From positions 471,501 through 535,500 of the forward strand of contig JACCIC010000003.1 of NCBI GenBank assembly GCA_018907035.1: a stretch of DNA of 64,000 nt. Direction: 5' to 3'. Under the pieces are notes generated by a model. It did not search any database. It saw only the letters and a list, made by a program, of their open reading frames with translations, and was not told the DNA's origin. A program made the translations under genes and the position numbers. Source of the stretch: Sycobia sp. Sy_11. Taxonomy: Eukaryota > Arthropoda > Insecta > Hymenoptera > Epichrysomallidae. This document shows positions 13,101 through 25,229 of this stretch, piece by piece (position 1 is the stretch's first letter; each line of letters starts with the position of its first letter).

Positions 13101-13892
13101 TCATTGGTTTTTTTAAGTACTATTTACATAATTATTAATTAAAAATGTTTTATCTTTACCAAAAAGAAGAAAATATCTATTTCTTAAAAATATATTTTAA
13201 TTGTAGTTTGTACATAATTACTTATCAAATTCAAAAGCTAATCGGGTATTATCTGTATACACTACCTTTTCTCTTATAGAGGTATAGTCTACAAGTGGCA
13301 TAGTAGGCTAAGAATTTTTCCAAAAGATATATTGTCAACAAAGCAATATCGTAACAATGAATAAATAATACTCATGAGGTCGCAGAACGACAGGAGCAAG
13401 TAAATTTTTTAAATCCTTGAAGAAATGATATCTAGACGATCAATTGTAAAAATATATAGGCTAAAGAATCGTAGCGACTTTGGCCCGAATGTATGACTTA
13501 TTAGTTATAAAATTTAGTAGGTTAACTGTACTTATGGGTAGAGATATATAAAGCAGAAAAGGCAAAAAAGTAATTTTCCCTAAACGAGCGAGAACTCATC
13601 ATCATGACAACCAAGATTGGGAAAGCTATTTTTTTGAAGAACTTTCAATACAATTCTATACTATAATTTATAAAAAATGAAAAAGACAAATCGTTATGCG
13701 CTTTTATATTCTTCACGCTGTGTATATGTTATTATAAAGTATATATAACTGCGTCCATCGGTATATAAAACTATTGTGAGAAACAGAGCGAGGATATAGG
13801 GCTAAAGCATATAGGGCTATAAACACTCGGCCACACCCGGCCACACCACTTTTTAAAGGTTATCATCTCATCACCTATATCGACTTTACATA
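9571..13892. other. AT-rich DNA, (TA)n at 10117-10142, no gene recognised
   Basis: Long AT-rich stretch with only short chance frames. An acidic, Ser/Asn-rich frame around 11700-11860 is cut by stops and resembles no family I can name. Confidence 0.6.
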
Positions 13893-14234
13893 CAGGCTGT
13901 TCCAAATATGATTGTTAACAATAGCAGAACAGTATTCAACAGAGGAAGCTGCATACGAAGATTTGTGCGTTTTGAATGTTTGCCAATAGTTTTTACGCTA
14001 TGCGCCAAAGTTCATAAAACAATGATCAATGTACTGCCGCTGGCAGCTCCATATCTCGTGTTCTTTAAATTATCGCCAAAGGCTCCGTCCCTCTTATCAG
14101 TTTCCGTGCTCCTCCGTCGCAAGTGTCGCTCTTCTGATAAACTTTGGCACCTAGCGGAAAAACTATCTGCAACTTTCCAAAATGTAAAGAACCTTTGCAT
14201 ATACGACCTCCCCTTCTTTTTTCGACACGCTGTC
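13893..14234. mobile_element. Fold-back element of the 'TGTYCCAAATAT' family
   Basis: The left arm starts CAGGCTGTTCCAAATATGAT after a TA. Further in it contains GCGTTTTGAATGTTT, AATAGTTTT and GCGCCAAAGTTCAT. Read on the minus strand, the right arm starts CAGCGTGTCGAAAA and contains ACATTTTGGAAAGTTG, ATAGTTTT and GTGCCAAAGTTTAT in the same order. The two halves are therefore imperfect inverted repeats of about 170 bp that almost fill the element. Both arms resemble the repeats at 2466 and 21996. The open frames inside are not convincing as genes. Confidence 0.65.
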
Positions 14235-14439
14235 TACAATCTATAGCACTTATACATCTCGTGCGCAGCTACCCACCAATTGCAGCACTAAATAATATAA
14301 ATTTGACAGCTGCGGTGGGCATCGGCTGAGCGCGTGACTTATAATATTTAATGGACAAAGCACGTGGCCAACCTACATCGCATAGTTGCATAATACTAGT
14401 ATACGAGCATATATATATATATATATAGTGGCGATTTTC

Positions 14440-15010
14440 CGAACAAGGACGCGTCATGCAAGGTGAGACATCCTGCCAATAGAAGTTTCCAGACCTGTAC
14501 GTACGACCGCGATGTGTATAGATTAGAGTACACGCGTTGCCACTGGAACTATATTATAACCGGCGATGAGCGGGAATCCCTCGCACTATGTACGATATGG
14601 ACGAACAAAAAACGCGGCGAAAGGATTAAAGCACCGACGAGGCAGCGGATATATATGTATAGAGCGAGCGCAGCGCAAAAGATCATGGAGGTTATATATG
14701 TGCGTGCTTGCGGTTGAACAACGCGCGCGGAGCGATCGCGATCGCGATCGCGCGCCGTAACGGTTCAAAGCCGGAGACTTGACCTCGCGCCGCAATGGGG
14801 CGCGCAGACGAGCTCGCGCTTTTATCTCGCGGCTCGGGAATCGGCGATCGATGATCTTCCGAGATTGCGTACATGCCGGAACGGCGTGGTGATGTCGATA
14901 ATCGGCGTCAGGGGGCACGAGGCTGCGCGATCCTGCGGATCGCCAAGACGACTTATATACGCGCGTGTATTATAATGTATCAGACCCCGACCTTTGGCCT
15001 TATATTGTTC
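14440..15010. other. GC-rich island
   Basis: CpG-dense DNA includes an alternating GATCGC run at about 14733-14753. Several overlapping frames are open on both strands, as expected for GC-rich sequence, and none shows a recognised domain. Promoter or exon content is possible but not shown. Confidence 0.35.
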
Positions 15011-16352
15011 TTAATTGTTGCGGTTCTTCAAAGCATTGACCTGAATTGTATCGATTGAGTGAAAGGAGGGCGGGACGCCGCCGAATGATGGATGACACGA
15101 TTTTGCCCGCTTCATCGTTATTTTTATATATTAAGATTTAGGATGCGACAGAGCAGTGGGGGGGGGGAAGTGTTATAAACGATGCGGATGCGGGAGAATT
15201 AGTCAAAATGACGATGTTTTCATAGTGCGGCGTGTGATACATCATATAGATGTATAAGCGGGTTTGATACAAAGGTAATGGACGAAGATAGCGAGAGTGG
15301 AGGAGAGACGGTGAGAGACGCTCTCAACACAATGAAATACTTTCGGATGGCTTATAGCCGTACTTTAGTGGACTATATATTAAATGTATATTTGTTATAT
15401 TTAAAATTAATTATTATATCTGCATATTAATTCAGGACCAATTTGAGGCGAGTAGCGATGAGCCCTATCAGGCGCAGTATCCCGCATCATGATTAAGCAG
15501 AGCGTCTCTGCAATGTACGTGCCAGAGCAGTAATATATTATCTTATTTTACGTTATTTTTCTCGCGCCACACGTCGATATTGTCATACGGTAAGAAAGAG
15601 GCAGCATTATTTGCGATTGAACTGCTCATTATTACTATCTCTCCCTAAAAAACTGAAAACACCATTCCTCATATGCCCAATATCCGCTCGATCCTCCCAG
15701 AAATGCATACGCCTGAAAATATATCGGTATAAATATCTAAAATTTGTTTTATATGCATCCATTATGCACACGACAACTGCTATATACAAATGCCGATGAT
15801 ACACAATAACATCGATCTTGATAGGTAGGAATGATGAAATTGAGAAGACGAGTGACTTGTGAACCTGCACTAATAAATTACATTAAGGTATTCATCTTTG
15901 CCACATAATTGTAATCTAAAACAATTGAATGAAATTTCGAGTTTAAAAAAAGTTTTCATTAGTCTTACTTACCACTATGTAATTACATAATCCTATGCTT
16001 TAATCTTAAAAATATAGGACATATGTACACATTAGAATCTAATAAGGTTTCTTTACGAGATCCCCATGAAAACATCTTAAATGCTATACTATGCTACTAT
16101 ATTCACGCTCTTAGCAGTCGTTTCCACCAGCGACCAGTAGAAGGCGACTTGCATTTTATCGATTATCAACTCAAAGTAATCAGCGTAAACTATTAATACC
16201 AGGCCAGCTCATTTGAATGGTCATATCCAACTTGGGGATTAGTAAAGAATGTGTGATTTTTGTCGATATTAGTCTTTTTTAATTAGGTTAAACGCGGTAC
16301 TTCCACCACATTGGACATTTTTCGAACATTTAGTTTTACTTATGTAGGAAAA

Positions 16353-16355
<3 letters not shown>
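15011..16355. other. AT-rich DNA, part of repeat family R3 at about 15985-16080
   Basis: No gene is recognised. A G-run lies at 15158-15168. A block of about 60-90 bp near 16000 (with GGACATAT-TACACA and TAATAAGGTTTCTTTA) resembles the R3 copies at 42.7 and 46.7 kb. Confidence 0.45.

Positions 16356-16423
<68 letters not shown>
16356..16423. repeat. (CT)n microsatellite
   Basis: Pure CT run of 68 bp. Confidence 0.98.
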
Positions 16424-16428
<5 letters not shown>

Positions 16429-16755
16429 CTCCCTATAAGATACTCATAGTACACGTCAAATACAATTATACAGGATGTTACAAAAATATAAAAAACATCA
16501 AATAAATATTAGAAAAACTTTATAATCTACAAGTAGACGATTTTTCTAGATTTATTATTTATTTATTAAATATACATTATCAAAAATAAAACATAATAAA
16601 TTAACAATTTTCTTATTTTAAATTTCTGATTTGAAATCTAGAAGATAATTAAATATGTACTTCTGGCAGAGAAGGTTTTCAATTAATTTTAGTTCTAAGA
16701 ATTTCGCGAGATTGCGAATTCGTATCAGGCGTACTACCTGTGAGCAGAGGATGGG

Positions 16756-16758
<3 letters not shown>

Positions 16759-16809
<51 letters not shown>
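16759..16809. repeat. (TA)n microsatellite
   Basis: Pure TA run upstream of the GC-rich island that begins near 16850. Confidence 0.98.
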
Positions 16810-16814
<5 letters not shown>

Positions 16815-16849
16815 GTATAACTCGCCATCCGACTCACTTCTATAAGCGT

Positions 16850-17340
16850 ATGGGCCGCCCGAGGGGTGGTGACCGGGTGCGCGCGCGCTGCGGAATCGCT
16901 CGGAGGTCCGCTCTTATATATGTATATATATATATATATATACACACACACATATACATATTTCCGCGCTTTTCACGCACGCGTGGTCCGCGCGTCGCTG
17001 TCGGGAGGTACGCTGCCGGCGGTGGCGGCACCGTGCCGCGATGCAGCATGACGTCGTACGAGGGACTCCTTGCAAGCATTGAACTTCCTGCACACAAGGT
17101 GAGAGCGTCTCCCTCCCTCCCTCCCTCCTCCCCGCCCTCTTTCTCTCACTCTCTCTCTCTCTCTCTCTCTCTCTCCCTATGTACAATGCACTCAGCCGCC
17201 CCGCGCAATGCTGCATATGGCGCGCTCGCGCACCGGGGCGCGGCGTTCATCGCTGTATATACACGGGGGATGGAAACGATTCGCCGACGCGGCGCGCACC
17301 GCCGATCGGCGCGATTTTATGGCGGCGGGGGCTGACATAT
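16850..17340. promoter_or_regulatory. GC-rich island around a candidate start exon
   Basis: CpG-dense DNA encloses a small TA/CA run (16917-16951), the candidate start exon at 17048-17098 and a CT-rich tract (17105-17175). The position of the exon inside the island suggests a CpG-type promoter and 5' leader. I see no TATA box at a useful distance. Confidence 0.35.
17048..17098 (+). CDS. Candidate first coding exon, 17 codons, followed by a splice donor
   Basis: The frame from the ATG at 17048 reads MTSYEGLLASIELPAHK and ends exactly at AAG|GTGAGAG, a good match to the animal 5' splice-site consensus, in phase 0. It sits in a GC-rich island, as first exons of such genomes often do. A short upstream ATG at 17041 in another frame overlaps it. 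A CT-rich tract follows the donor inside the putative intron. I do not recognise the peptide, and I found no matching downstream exon in the window, so the rest of the gene would lie beyond a long intron or outside the window. A chance match between an ATG frame and a donor remains possible. Confidence 0.35.
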
Positions 17341-18305
17341 TGACCAGCCCGGCGATTGGCCTTTCTTCGGGGCGAAGATGAAGGGTGCCTCTTGCCCGAC
17401 TCTTACCACGCTTGTATGATGAACATACCGGCTTTTCTTTTCTATTTTTTTTGTCGAGTTCGTACATTGGTAGAAAGTCCGGTCGAGTCAAATATTTGGT
17501 TTATTCCTTAGCGTCTCAGCTGGTACGGGTGTAAGGCTGGCTCAAGAGTATACGTGCTGGAAACAATGACGGTATCGCTTGTAGAACAAAAAGTCTCGAT
17601 GAAAGGTCTAAAAATACAATATCACCATTATGAATTTGAAATTATGGTCTATGCATTAATTCAAATAAATGCCTGCAATTATCATTGCAAATGGTTGGTT
17701 TGAGATACATAATATTGGAAAAATCGTGAAAAATTTAGGTCGCGGCATCCAGTTATCGGTGACAAGAGTTAACTGAAACCGCCTAAAATATATTCATCCA
17801 CGAAAATTTCACTTGAAGTTTTGATTAAAAATTATGCTATTGTGTCGCAATGTACATTTGAATGGCATGCCTATAGTCCTACTGCTGAACCAAAAAAGGT
17901 AGTCTCTGTAGCGAAACGTACATAATTTAGACATTTAGATTTCATTTCTTAATTGTAGTAAAATCTTCGTTTTTACTTTTTTCGTACATAGTCTTTTAAA
18001 ATTATCACGATCGGTTGTAGAAAACTGTACACTTATTTACTCAGATTCATATATGATTTGAAATATTTTCAGTATTAATTATCGAGAACGAGTAATTTAG
18101 ATTCTTCCAAATTATTAGTTCTTATCTAACCTTTCGGGTTATATTTCTTTATTATGAAATGCAATCGTACCGATTGACCAGTAATACTATCGTATTCAAT
18201 TTATACAAATAGCTGTCAGTATATACTAAAATATTTTACCATGTTTACCATGTCAGTATGAAAATTTCAAAATTGTTTACAAATCGGGTGTATATTTATT
18301 ATTTG
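17341..18305. other. AT-rich stretch, no gene recognised
   Basis: Only short frames. Nothing could be assigned to a repeat seen elsewhere in the window. Confidence 0.55.
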
Positions 18306-18699
18306 TGTCGAATTATTGAATCCTTATCTAAATAATGTATCAAAAACCAACTGAGAAAGAAACACAAGCATAAATCACTTATATAAGACCGTAAATAACT
18401 GAATTCGATCGGCTCGGTTACGGTCGGCAACGTCACAGTTTGTAATAATGTGCATCGTAAATGTTTTCTTCTTCCCCGGCCTCTCGGCTCTTTTTTATAC
18501 TTCTGCGTAGTAAAGGTTTATGTTTTTATTATTTAGATTGATTTTCTATAGAAATTCAGGGGTTCGGAACTCCTTGAAACTGTTTAGTTAATCTTTTCAC
18601 GCTGGACCGTATCGACAAACGCTCCATCCTCGTGTTCAATAAATCAATTTTATCAAGTACTTCTCAAGTCTGATATTTTACTTCCTAATTTTCCACACT
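18306..18699 (+). repeat. LTR-like repeat family B, copy 1
   Basis: About 394 bp matching copies at 43430 (+) and 58878 (-) along the whole length. It starts TGTCGAATTATTGAATCC and holds the shared blocks GTAAATAACTGA, ATGTGCATCG, TATACTTCTGCGTAG and AATTCAGGGGTTC, then an AATAAA and CAAGTCTGATATTTTACTT near the end. TG start, internal TATA-like and polyadenylation-like motifs fit a solo LTR. No target duplication is visible for this copy. Confidence 0.6.
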
Positions 18700-21389
18700 G
18701 CTATGGATAAAAATTCTAATAGATTATTGGTCGAGTTATTCATCCAGTTTTTTTCAGTTAATATTCTATCATATTATATATTATACAATATGGTTTAAGA
18801 TATTTTTTCAATAATAAACTGCCTATAAAGCTGCAACATTTGTAGCTGATTAAAATTGGAAATTATGAAAGATAACTGAAACGATCGCTTTTAAAATAAT
18901 ATAGCACGTGAAAGCTCGCTGGCCGTAGTGAACAAGTAGTGAACAATATCGTATTCGAGTGTTTTGTCCAATTGTTTTTTTCGTTTTCGCGAAAGTAAAC
19001 GGTGATGCAAAAGATGTTTTCGAGGATTTTTTTCTGGAATTGAGACGCGTTGTTGAAAAGGGAAATCGTTTACCTTGAAGATGCTGGAAAATGAAAATGA
19101 GTTACTTTTCAATCTCCGACAAACTGAAGTAGAAGAGATATCAACATTATTTTCAGCTAAGAAGAGAGGTGGAATTGAGTACTTTTCGAAAACCTTCTTC
19201 AACGACTGAAGATTCAAAAATCTGCAATTAATTCGAAAAATACAAGAAGGTACAAATGAGTATTTATTTAAATTTAAATCAAATTCAAATCTCTGACAAT
19301 GGTGAAGTATTATGATCTATAATAAGCCTATCCATATCAACTTGATGAATTTTGTTCGTACAATTATTATTAACATTAGTAGTAATATATTTCGTTGTGA
19401 TTCTATAGTGTTCTAGGTTTACGGCTTATGGGCAAATATAAATTGTAGCTGACATGTTCGACAAAATGAATTAAAGCAATTTTATTTAAAACTTTGCAAA
19501 TTAATTGAATAATAAACAAACAGTCGATGGTTTTTAATCAATTAATTAATAATTGAATCTAGAATTTAATTACGTATTATGTTTGCATTTGTGTCGTTAA
19601 ACAAGCAAAATTACCTTTTGTTATAAAGATTCAATTTAAATATTAGGAACAATTTGGTCAGTTTTTTTCCTGTTTATTCGCATGACTTTAGAAATCACTC
19701 CTTCAAAAATTTTAAATAAGAACAATGATTATGTACTAATTATTTCTGAGCTTATGCATTATTGCGTTATCTATAGTCGCACTTTTCTGCTTTGAAAAAT
19801 TATTATTATAAAGAGTCCTTATAATTATTATTATCAAGCTCGTTCCATTTTAAAAATAACTAATTAAAATTATGATCACGATAGAGAGTAACTGTCGATT
19901 GAAATAAAGGCTTAGATATTTTACATTTTTCAACACTGATTGCTATTTCTAAAAGAAATAAATGCAATTATAAAAAACTATACCCCTCAAATAGTCAATA
20001 CTAATATTTATTAAAATAAAATAAAATGTTTTTATTGAATTATCTATTTTAAATGTAGTATTATTCAATGTCACGTTGTGCTATATTTATGTATTTTTTA
20101 AATGTAATTTTGCTTTATTTTCATAACAAATTTAAAAAAATAAAACCGAAGATAAATCATAAAAAGGAACATTCAACTGTTACCAAACTGATGTTTATTA
20201 ATTATGAAACGTACAATCACAATTGTTTATTAAAATGAGAACAAAAATGCATTAAAATCTTAACTGAGACTTTATGTAATTGAAATGGAATATTTCAATA
20301 AAACTAACTTATTAGTTTATTATTATTACGTACTTGTTACGTACTTACGTGTTAATAAAATCAATAGTCTGATGAATCTGAGAATGTGAAGTGATAGATG
20401 TTTATTAAATAAATCTGATATTTGAAAAACATATCTAATAATAGTAAACCGGATTATATTTTAGCAAAATAAATCTGATAATATGAAATCAGATACATTG
20501 AATAAAATCTATCTTTGGGGCTCAACTTTTATGAAAATAAATCAGATGAGTGGGAATAATTAGTAAAAAATTCATATAAAAGTTACAATAATGAAAAGCT
20601 GGAAATGTGAATAGAGACTTTAGTAGGAATGATAGAAATAAACAGCAATGGATTAGTAAATTTGAATATCCCAAAGTTTAAAGATAAAAAGGTAGGAATA
20701 ACAATGTCACAAATGGAACAAATAGTTAAAAATGCAATTAATGCAATTCGTCGAATCAAACATCAAATAACAAGATATTTTTATTATACTGTCATAATCC
20801 ATCAAATCATTAAGAAAATAAGAGAGTAAAAGCTTAACATTTATACATTCGAATACAAAGAATGAAAGATACTAGTCACTGTCATATCCGGTCATTTTAC
20901 TGATCTATAGAAAATATAAAGTCATCTATTTCGTAAGAATAAAAATTTAAGTTTTGTTGTAGATATAGGACCAAAAAGGAGGCGAACATTAATATTGCAG
21001 TATTCATTAGCAGAAATAGGCAAATAATTGTAAATTTCTCATGGCATAAATTATATAAACAAAATATAGGTTCAATCTGATTTAATTATAGATATTTAAA
21101 TAAAATTGATAAGCATCCAACAGAGCCCTTCGTGTACATATATAAAAATTTTCGTGCAGCCTTCCCATCAGCAGTCCTGGCGATATACCTGAAATTTAAA
21201 CTCGATATTTACATCTTTCAACATTTTACATGCGGTGATAAAGCACTATATACATATTTAGCAAGCGAGCACACGACCATTACTGCTTTTCGAAAAAAAT
21301 ATTAATATATTTATACTTTGGTGTCTCTATGAATATACAATATTTGTACATATATTGTATATATATATATAATCTGCAAATAAACTTTT
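18700..21389. other. AT-rich DNA, no gene recognised
   Basis: The longest frame (18891-19217, minus, 108 residues, basic and Ser/Phe-rich) resembles nothing I know and has no supporting context. Confidence 0.55.
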
Positions 21390-21996
21390 TTCCCGCCACG
21401 ATCGCCGGGTCCTCCCTCTGTTTTTCAGATTACACTCAGAGTCTCCACCCGCACCCAGATAGAATTAGTAAAAATAGAATCAATTATACAATTAAGAAAA
21501 GAGGTAGAAACGAGGTTTAAAGTTGGAGTTATAAATAATATAGTTTTAAGTTTCTTTTAAGGTAGATTTTAAACATAAACTAAAATACGCGTATACGATA
21601 ATAACGATAATGGCTATTCATAACATACCTAAAAAAATAGGTTTAGAAAAGATAACTAGAAATTGGTCAGAATGACCGTGAAAAGCGTTTAATATATTTC
21701 TAATTGCTGCTGATTATACCTTGTTTCCTGGCAAATGCCTTGTTTCTAAGTTTCTTCGTTTATGACTTAAAAATGTTTAACATTTCTACCAGGATATTCT
21801 CAATTTCCATACACCTCGACCGCAAGTCGAATCAGAGTTCGCCCATTGGCTGATGAACATTGGTGTGTAGAGCAAAACTATTTGAAACTTTCCAAAATGC
21901 ATACAATTTTGTATAAGACTTGCTTACAAGTTTATATACGACAGCCCTACTTATAGACCAATCCGCTAATGTGAATAATCATATTTGGGACATCCT
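21390..21996 (-). repeat. Unclassified repeat 'GTGTCCCAAATAT', copy 2
   Basis: On the minus strand it begins next to a TA run with GATGTCCCAAATATGATTA (to about 21996). It then carries GCATTTTGGAAAGTTTC, AATAGTTTTGC and a CCAATG / GCCAATGGGCGAACTC block near 21840-21880, and GGAGACTCTGAGTGTAATC near 21445. All of these occur in the same order in copy 1 at 2466. About 350 bp between the second and third blocks is absent from copy 1. Confidence 0.65.
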
Positions 21997-22545
21997 ATAT
22001 ATATATATTATATATATATATAGATGTATACAATAAAGAAAATGACTAATGATACCCTAACCTTTAAAAATTATCTCAGTTAAGTGAAACACATTAAGTA
22101 GATTATATGCAAGTCTTCTCATTATCCACTTCCAAATTAAGATTGTTCAAGAATGCTAGAATTTGTCGCCACTTAGTGGAATATCAAAACGTCAAAATTA
22201 ATGGTTCTCGAGAAGTTTCAAAATTATCGAACACTTAACTGCTGCAGCGAATTTTCGAGGTATACCATGTTTCAGATGTAAATGTCATTTATCACAATCA
22301 ATCATCGGGGTGGGGGGGGGGTTGAATACAGGTAAAATGTTTTTTTACGCTTTCATTCATAATGGATGCTGTTGAAAATTATTAAAAATCAATGTTTGGA
22401 TTCCACTAAAAACCAATCTCATAAGCAGGAAGTAAAAAGGGATAAAATCTGGTTTTTCCTTCGTTTTTTTTATATATTCAATTTCCAATTTTCCAATTTT
22501 AGGCATTCAATTTATAATTATTTAAATATATTATAACTTACCTTT

Positions 22546-22600
<55 letters not shown>

Positions 22601-23000
22601 GCGTCATAATACAAAGTATTAATAAGACACGTAATAAATAAATTAAATATTTTGAATAAACAACGTTGCACACATATAATTTTAATCGGATAAAAATACT
22701 TCCTTTGTCTTCATTTTCAAAGAATAATCATATGTCTATATATAATCTGGTAATATTATAACTCCACTCTATTTCGCCTGAATTCATTTTCATCTAGATT
22801 TTCCTCGCTAAGTTATGTATCGATTACATTTCACTCAATTAACAGCGAACTAATCCTAATTTTCCCATCCCTAGCATTGCCTCGCCTCTCATCATCCCAC
22901 ACACACACACATATATATATATAATGAAATACAAAATGATCTCCAACCACTTCATTCGAGACCATATAATACAATAATACTCATATACTCGCATTCAGGG
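21997..23000. other. AT-rich DNA with (TA)n at 22549-22600 and a G-run near 22310
   Basis: No gene is recognised. A run of about a dozen G residues interrupts AT-rich sequence near 22310-22321. Confidence 0.6.
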
Positions 23001-23214
23001 CCCAATGGCGGCCAGCCCCTTAAAAGTCTAATCTAGTCCAGTTTTATTATAGGGTGCCGCGCTAGTTCGCCGGCGAGGGAGCCTCAGGTGAAAAGCCGCA
23101 TCCGGGCCCCTGGCGCCTGTATGCAGTCGGCCCATCAGCGGCGCGAAATGCGCAGGGCGACAAAATGTCTGGCGCGCACGCGCGCACTCTACACGTGGAA
23201 CGGTTGCACGTGTA

Positions 23215-23279
<65 letters not shown>

Positions 23280-23720
23280 CACGGTGCGTGCCCGAAGGTG
23301 CGCATGCATGCGCGCACTCATGCGCGCCATAATGTTTTCGTGCACGCCGCGCTCCTTAAAATGTACGATCTCGGGATACGCGTATATAATCGCGTGCCAA
23401 GGTGCATACGAGCGAAAGCCCCCCCCTCCCCCTCGGACGGTCACAAGCCGCCTGACGCATATATACGTATATATCGTCAAGGCATTGTACATATATGCAT
23501 GCCTGGGGGATCCATTCTTCGGACGACAGCGATCCTCCTCGACATCGGCGGTCTCCCATTGTCGCGCATGCGGATGTGCCGATGATCGAGATCCGAGTTT
23601 GTTGGGCCGTCTTTATTGTTGCCCGACGGGCAATATATATTAAAGCTGGATCAGCAGAGGCGCTTTTTACCGTGAACAGGACCAGTTTTGCGGAAAAACC
23701 GCCGCTGTATTGATTCTATT
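23001..23720. promoter_or_regulatory. GC-rich island, possible promoter
   Basis: CpG-dense DNA is split by a TA microsatellite (23219-23277). The left edge carries CAATGGCGGCC (23003-23013), which fits the YY1/Pho core ATGGC. A CAG|GTGAAAAG at about 23089-23098 could act as a splice donor. No frame shows a known protein. Confidence 0.35.
23219..23277. repeat. (TA)n microsatellite
   Basis: Pure TA run inside the GC-rich island. Confidence 0.98.
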
Positions 23721-24048
23721 TTTGTTGCTGTATTTTTTATACACTGGTAAACATAGCTGAGCCGAACTGTCATGAAATTGCATCGAAGCATTTCTCATTG
23801 TTGTCGTTGAAATTTATTTCATCGAGTCATTGAAAATTGAAATTGCACGGAATTTTCAATGTTAAAAAACAAATCATCACACTGCACTGAAGCTTCTATC
23901 ATCTTTTAAGAATTCTTATATAAATAATACATTTTTCTTCAGTTCATAGATTTTCATTATCTTACATGTATGCTTTACCTACATATACATCTCAAAAATC
24001 GAATAATTTTTACTTTAGAATGAGACGTGGAAAAACCGATAAAAGATT

Positions 24049-24389
24049 TGTCAGATTATTTTAGCCTTCTATAAATAATAAAGCAAAAATAATAGAATGT
24101 AAACATATGAGTCCAATGGGTCTTATTATGATCTGCGTCTTTGCTGCCGTACGCGGCAAATGATTTATGAGTTTAGTGTTTAGATGCCTGATGTTTTTTT
24201 ATAGGCTTTAAGTTTCTCACAAGGGGTTGCAGAATTTTGAATTTCGAGTAGTGTAATTAGTCTTGTGCCGTCTTTTCGTTTGAATAAACATCTTTTCTTT
24301 CCTTGTTTAAAATAAAGTTCATGTTAAAAGATTATTTCGTGTATCTTTATTTTAATATCCCACCTACTATGTTTAATAAAAATTCAATA
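24049..24389 (+). mobile_element. Solo LTR, family A, copy 1, with target duplication
   Basis: 341 bp starting TGTCAGATTATTTTAGCC and ending AAAAATTCAATA. It is flanked by the direct repeat AGATT on both sides (24044-24048 and 24390-24394). The copy at 59596-59935 matches along its full length and has a different 5-bp duplication. An AATAAAG lies about 75 bp from the 3' end, as expected for the R region of an LTR. A 5-bp duplication with TG at the start is typical of LTR retrotransposons, and the element is non-coding, so a solo LTR is the best reading. The TA rather than CA at the end is unusual. Confidence 0.8.
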
Positions 24390-24394
24390 AGATT

Positions 24395-25229
24395 AATTAA
24401 ATAAAATTGTCATCAAATATTATTTCAGCAGTCTTAGTTAATTCTACCACCGGTCACTTACCGATCACTAGGTGGTGCAATTTGCTTTTTCCGAATATTA
24501 TTTCAGCACCACACAACCCAACGTTCCAAGGGATGTCTTAGCAGCTGCGTGCTTTGAGTCAACGTAGCTCTCCAACACGAAAAGGATCTCTTTTAAACAT
24601 TTTGTTCTTTTCACTCAAACAGGCAATCGTTCAAAATAAATTTTCCTATTAGACTCTTTTATATTTATAATTCTTCACTGAATTGTAAGTATCGAATTTC
24701 ATTTATTAAAGTAAACTATTTACTAACATGAAATAATTATTTAATTTACGTGAAAGAATCTGAACTTATCAAATAAGTTAAATAGCTAAACATTTTCAGT
24801 TATATTCGAGTTTGACATTGCATTTTTAAAAAAAATTATATTAAAGATTTTTTAATGTAAAATCTAATGCTGTTTCAACATTTTATATCAAAATTCGTAA
24901 AGCGATATTGATTAGAAATTTATCGACAATTTTTCCGAAAAAAACAATAAGTTCAAAAAAGTCAAGTCACTCAGAAAAAATTTTTTCGTTCAAATTTTAA
25001 TATTAAAGGAAAATCTATGAGCATAACTAAAAAATTATGCAACTATGATTTTTAATCCATATATAATATACAAATTTCATTCATATATTCAAATTCAAAT
25101 TTAACATGGCAGGTATACTGAATTGGCCAAAGTATCACATGATTTTTTTCCCGGATTTTATGAGCGCGGTTCGGACTTTTGGATCTGGCCATTTTTTCAA
25201 AAATCAAAAAAACAATCAAATTCCAGGCT
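24395..25229. other. AT-rich stretch, no gene recognised
   Basis: No frame or repeat could be assigned. Confidence 0.55.

Noticed and set aside
16455..16500. CAGGATGTTACAAAAATA as a possible further end of the GTGTCCCAAATAT family
   Set aside because: The match stops after a few bases, and none of the internal blocks of the family follow.
18891..19217. 108-residue minus-strand frame, Ser/Phe and basic rich
   Set aside because: No recognisable domain, no splice or promoter context, and a length reachable by chance in 64 kb.
20629..20829. 66-residue plus-strand frame in AT-rich DNA
   Set aside because: Lys/Ile/Asn composition matches random AT-rich translation, and no family is suggested.
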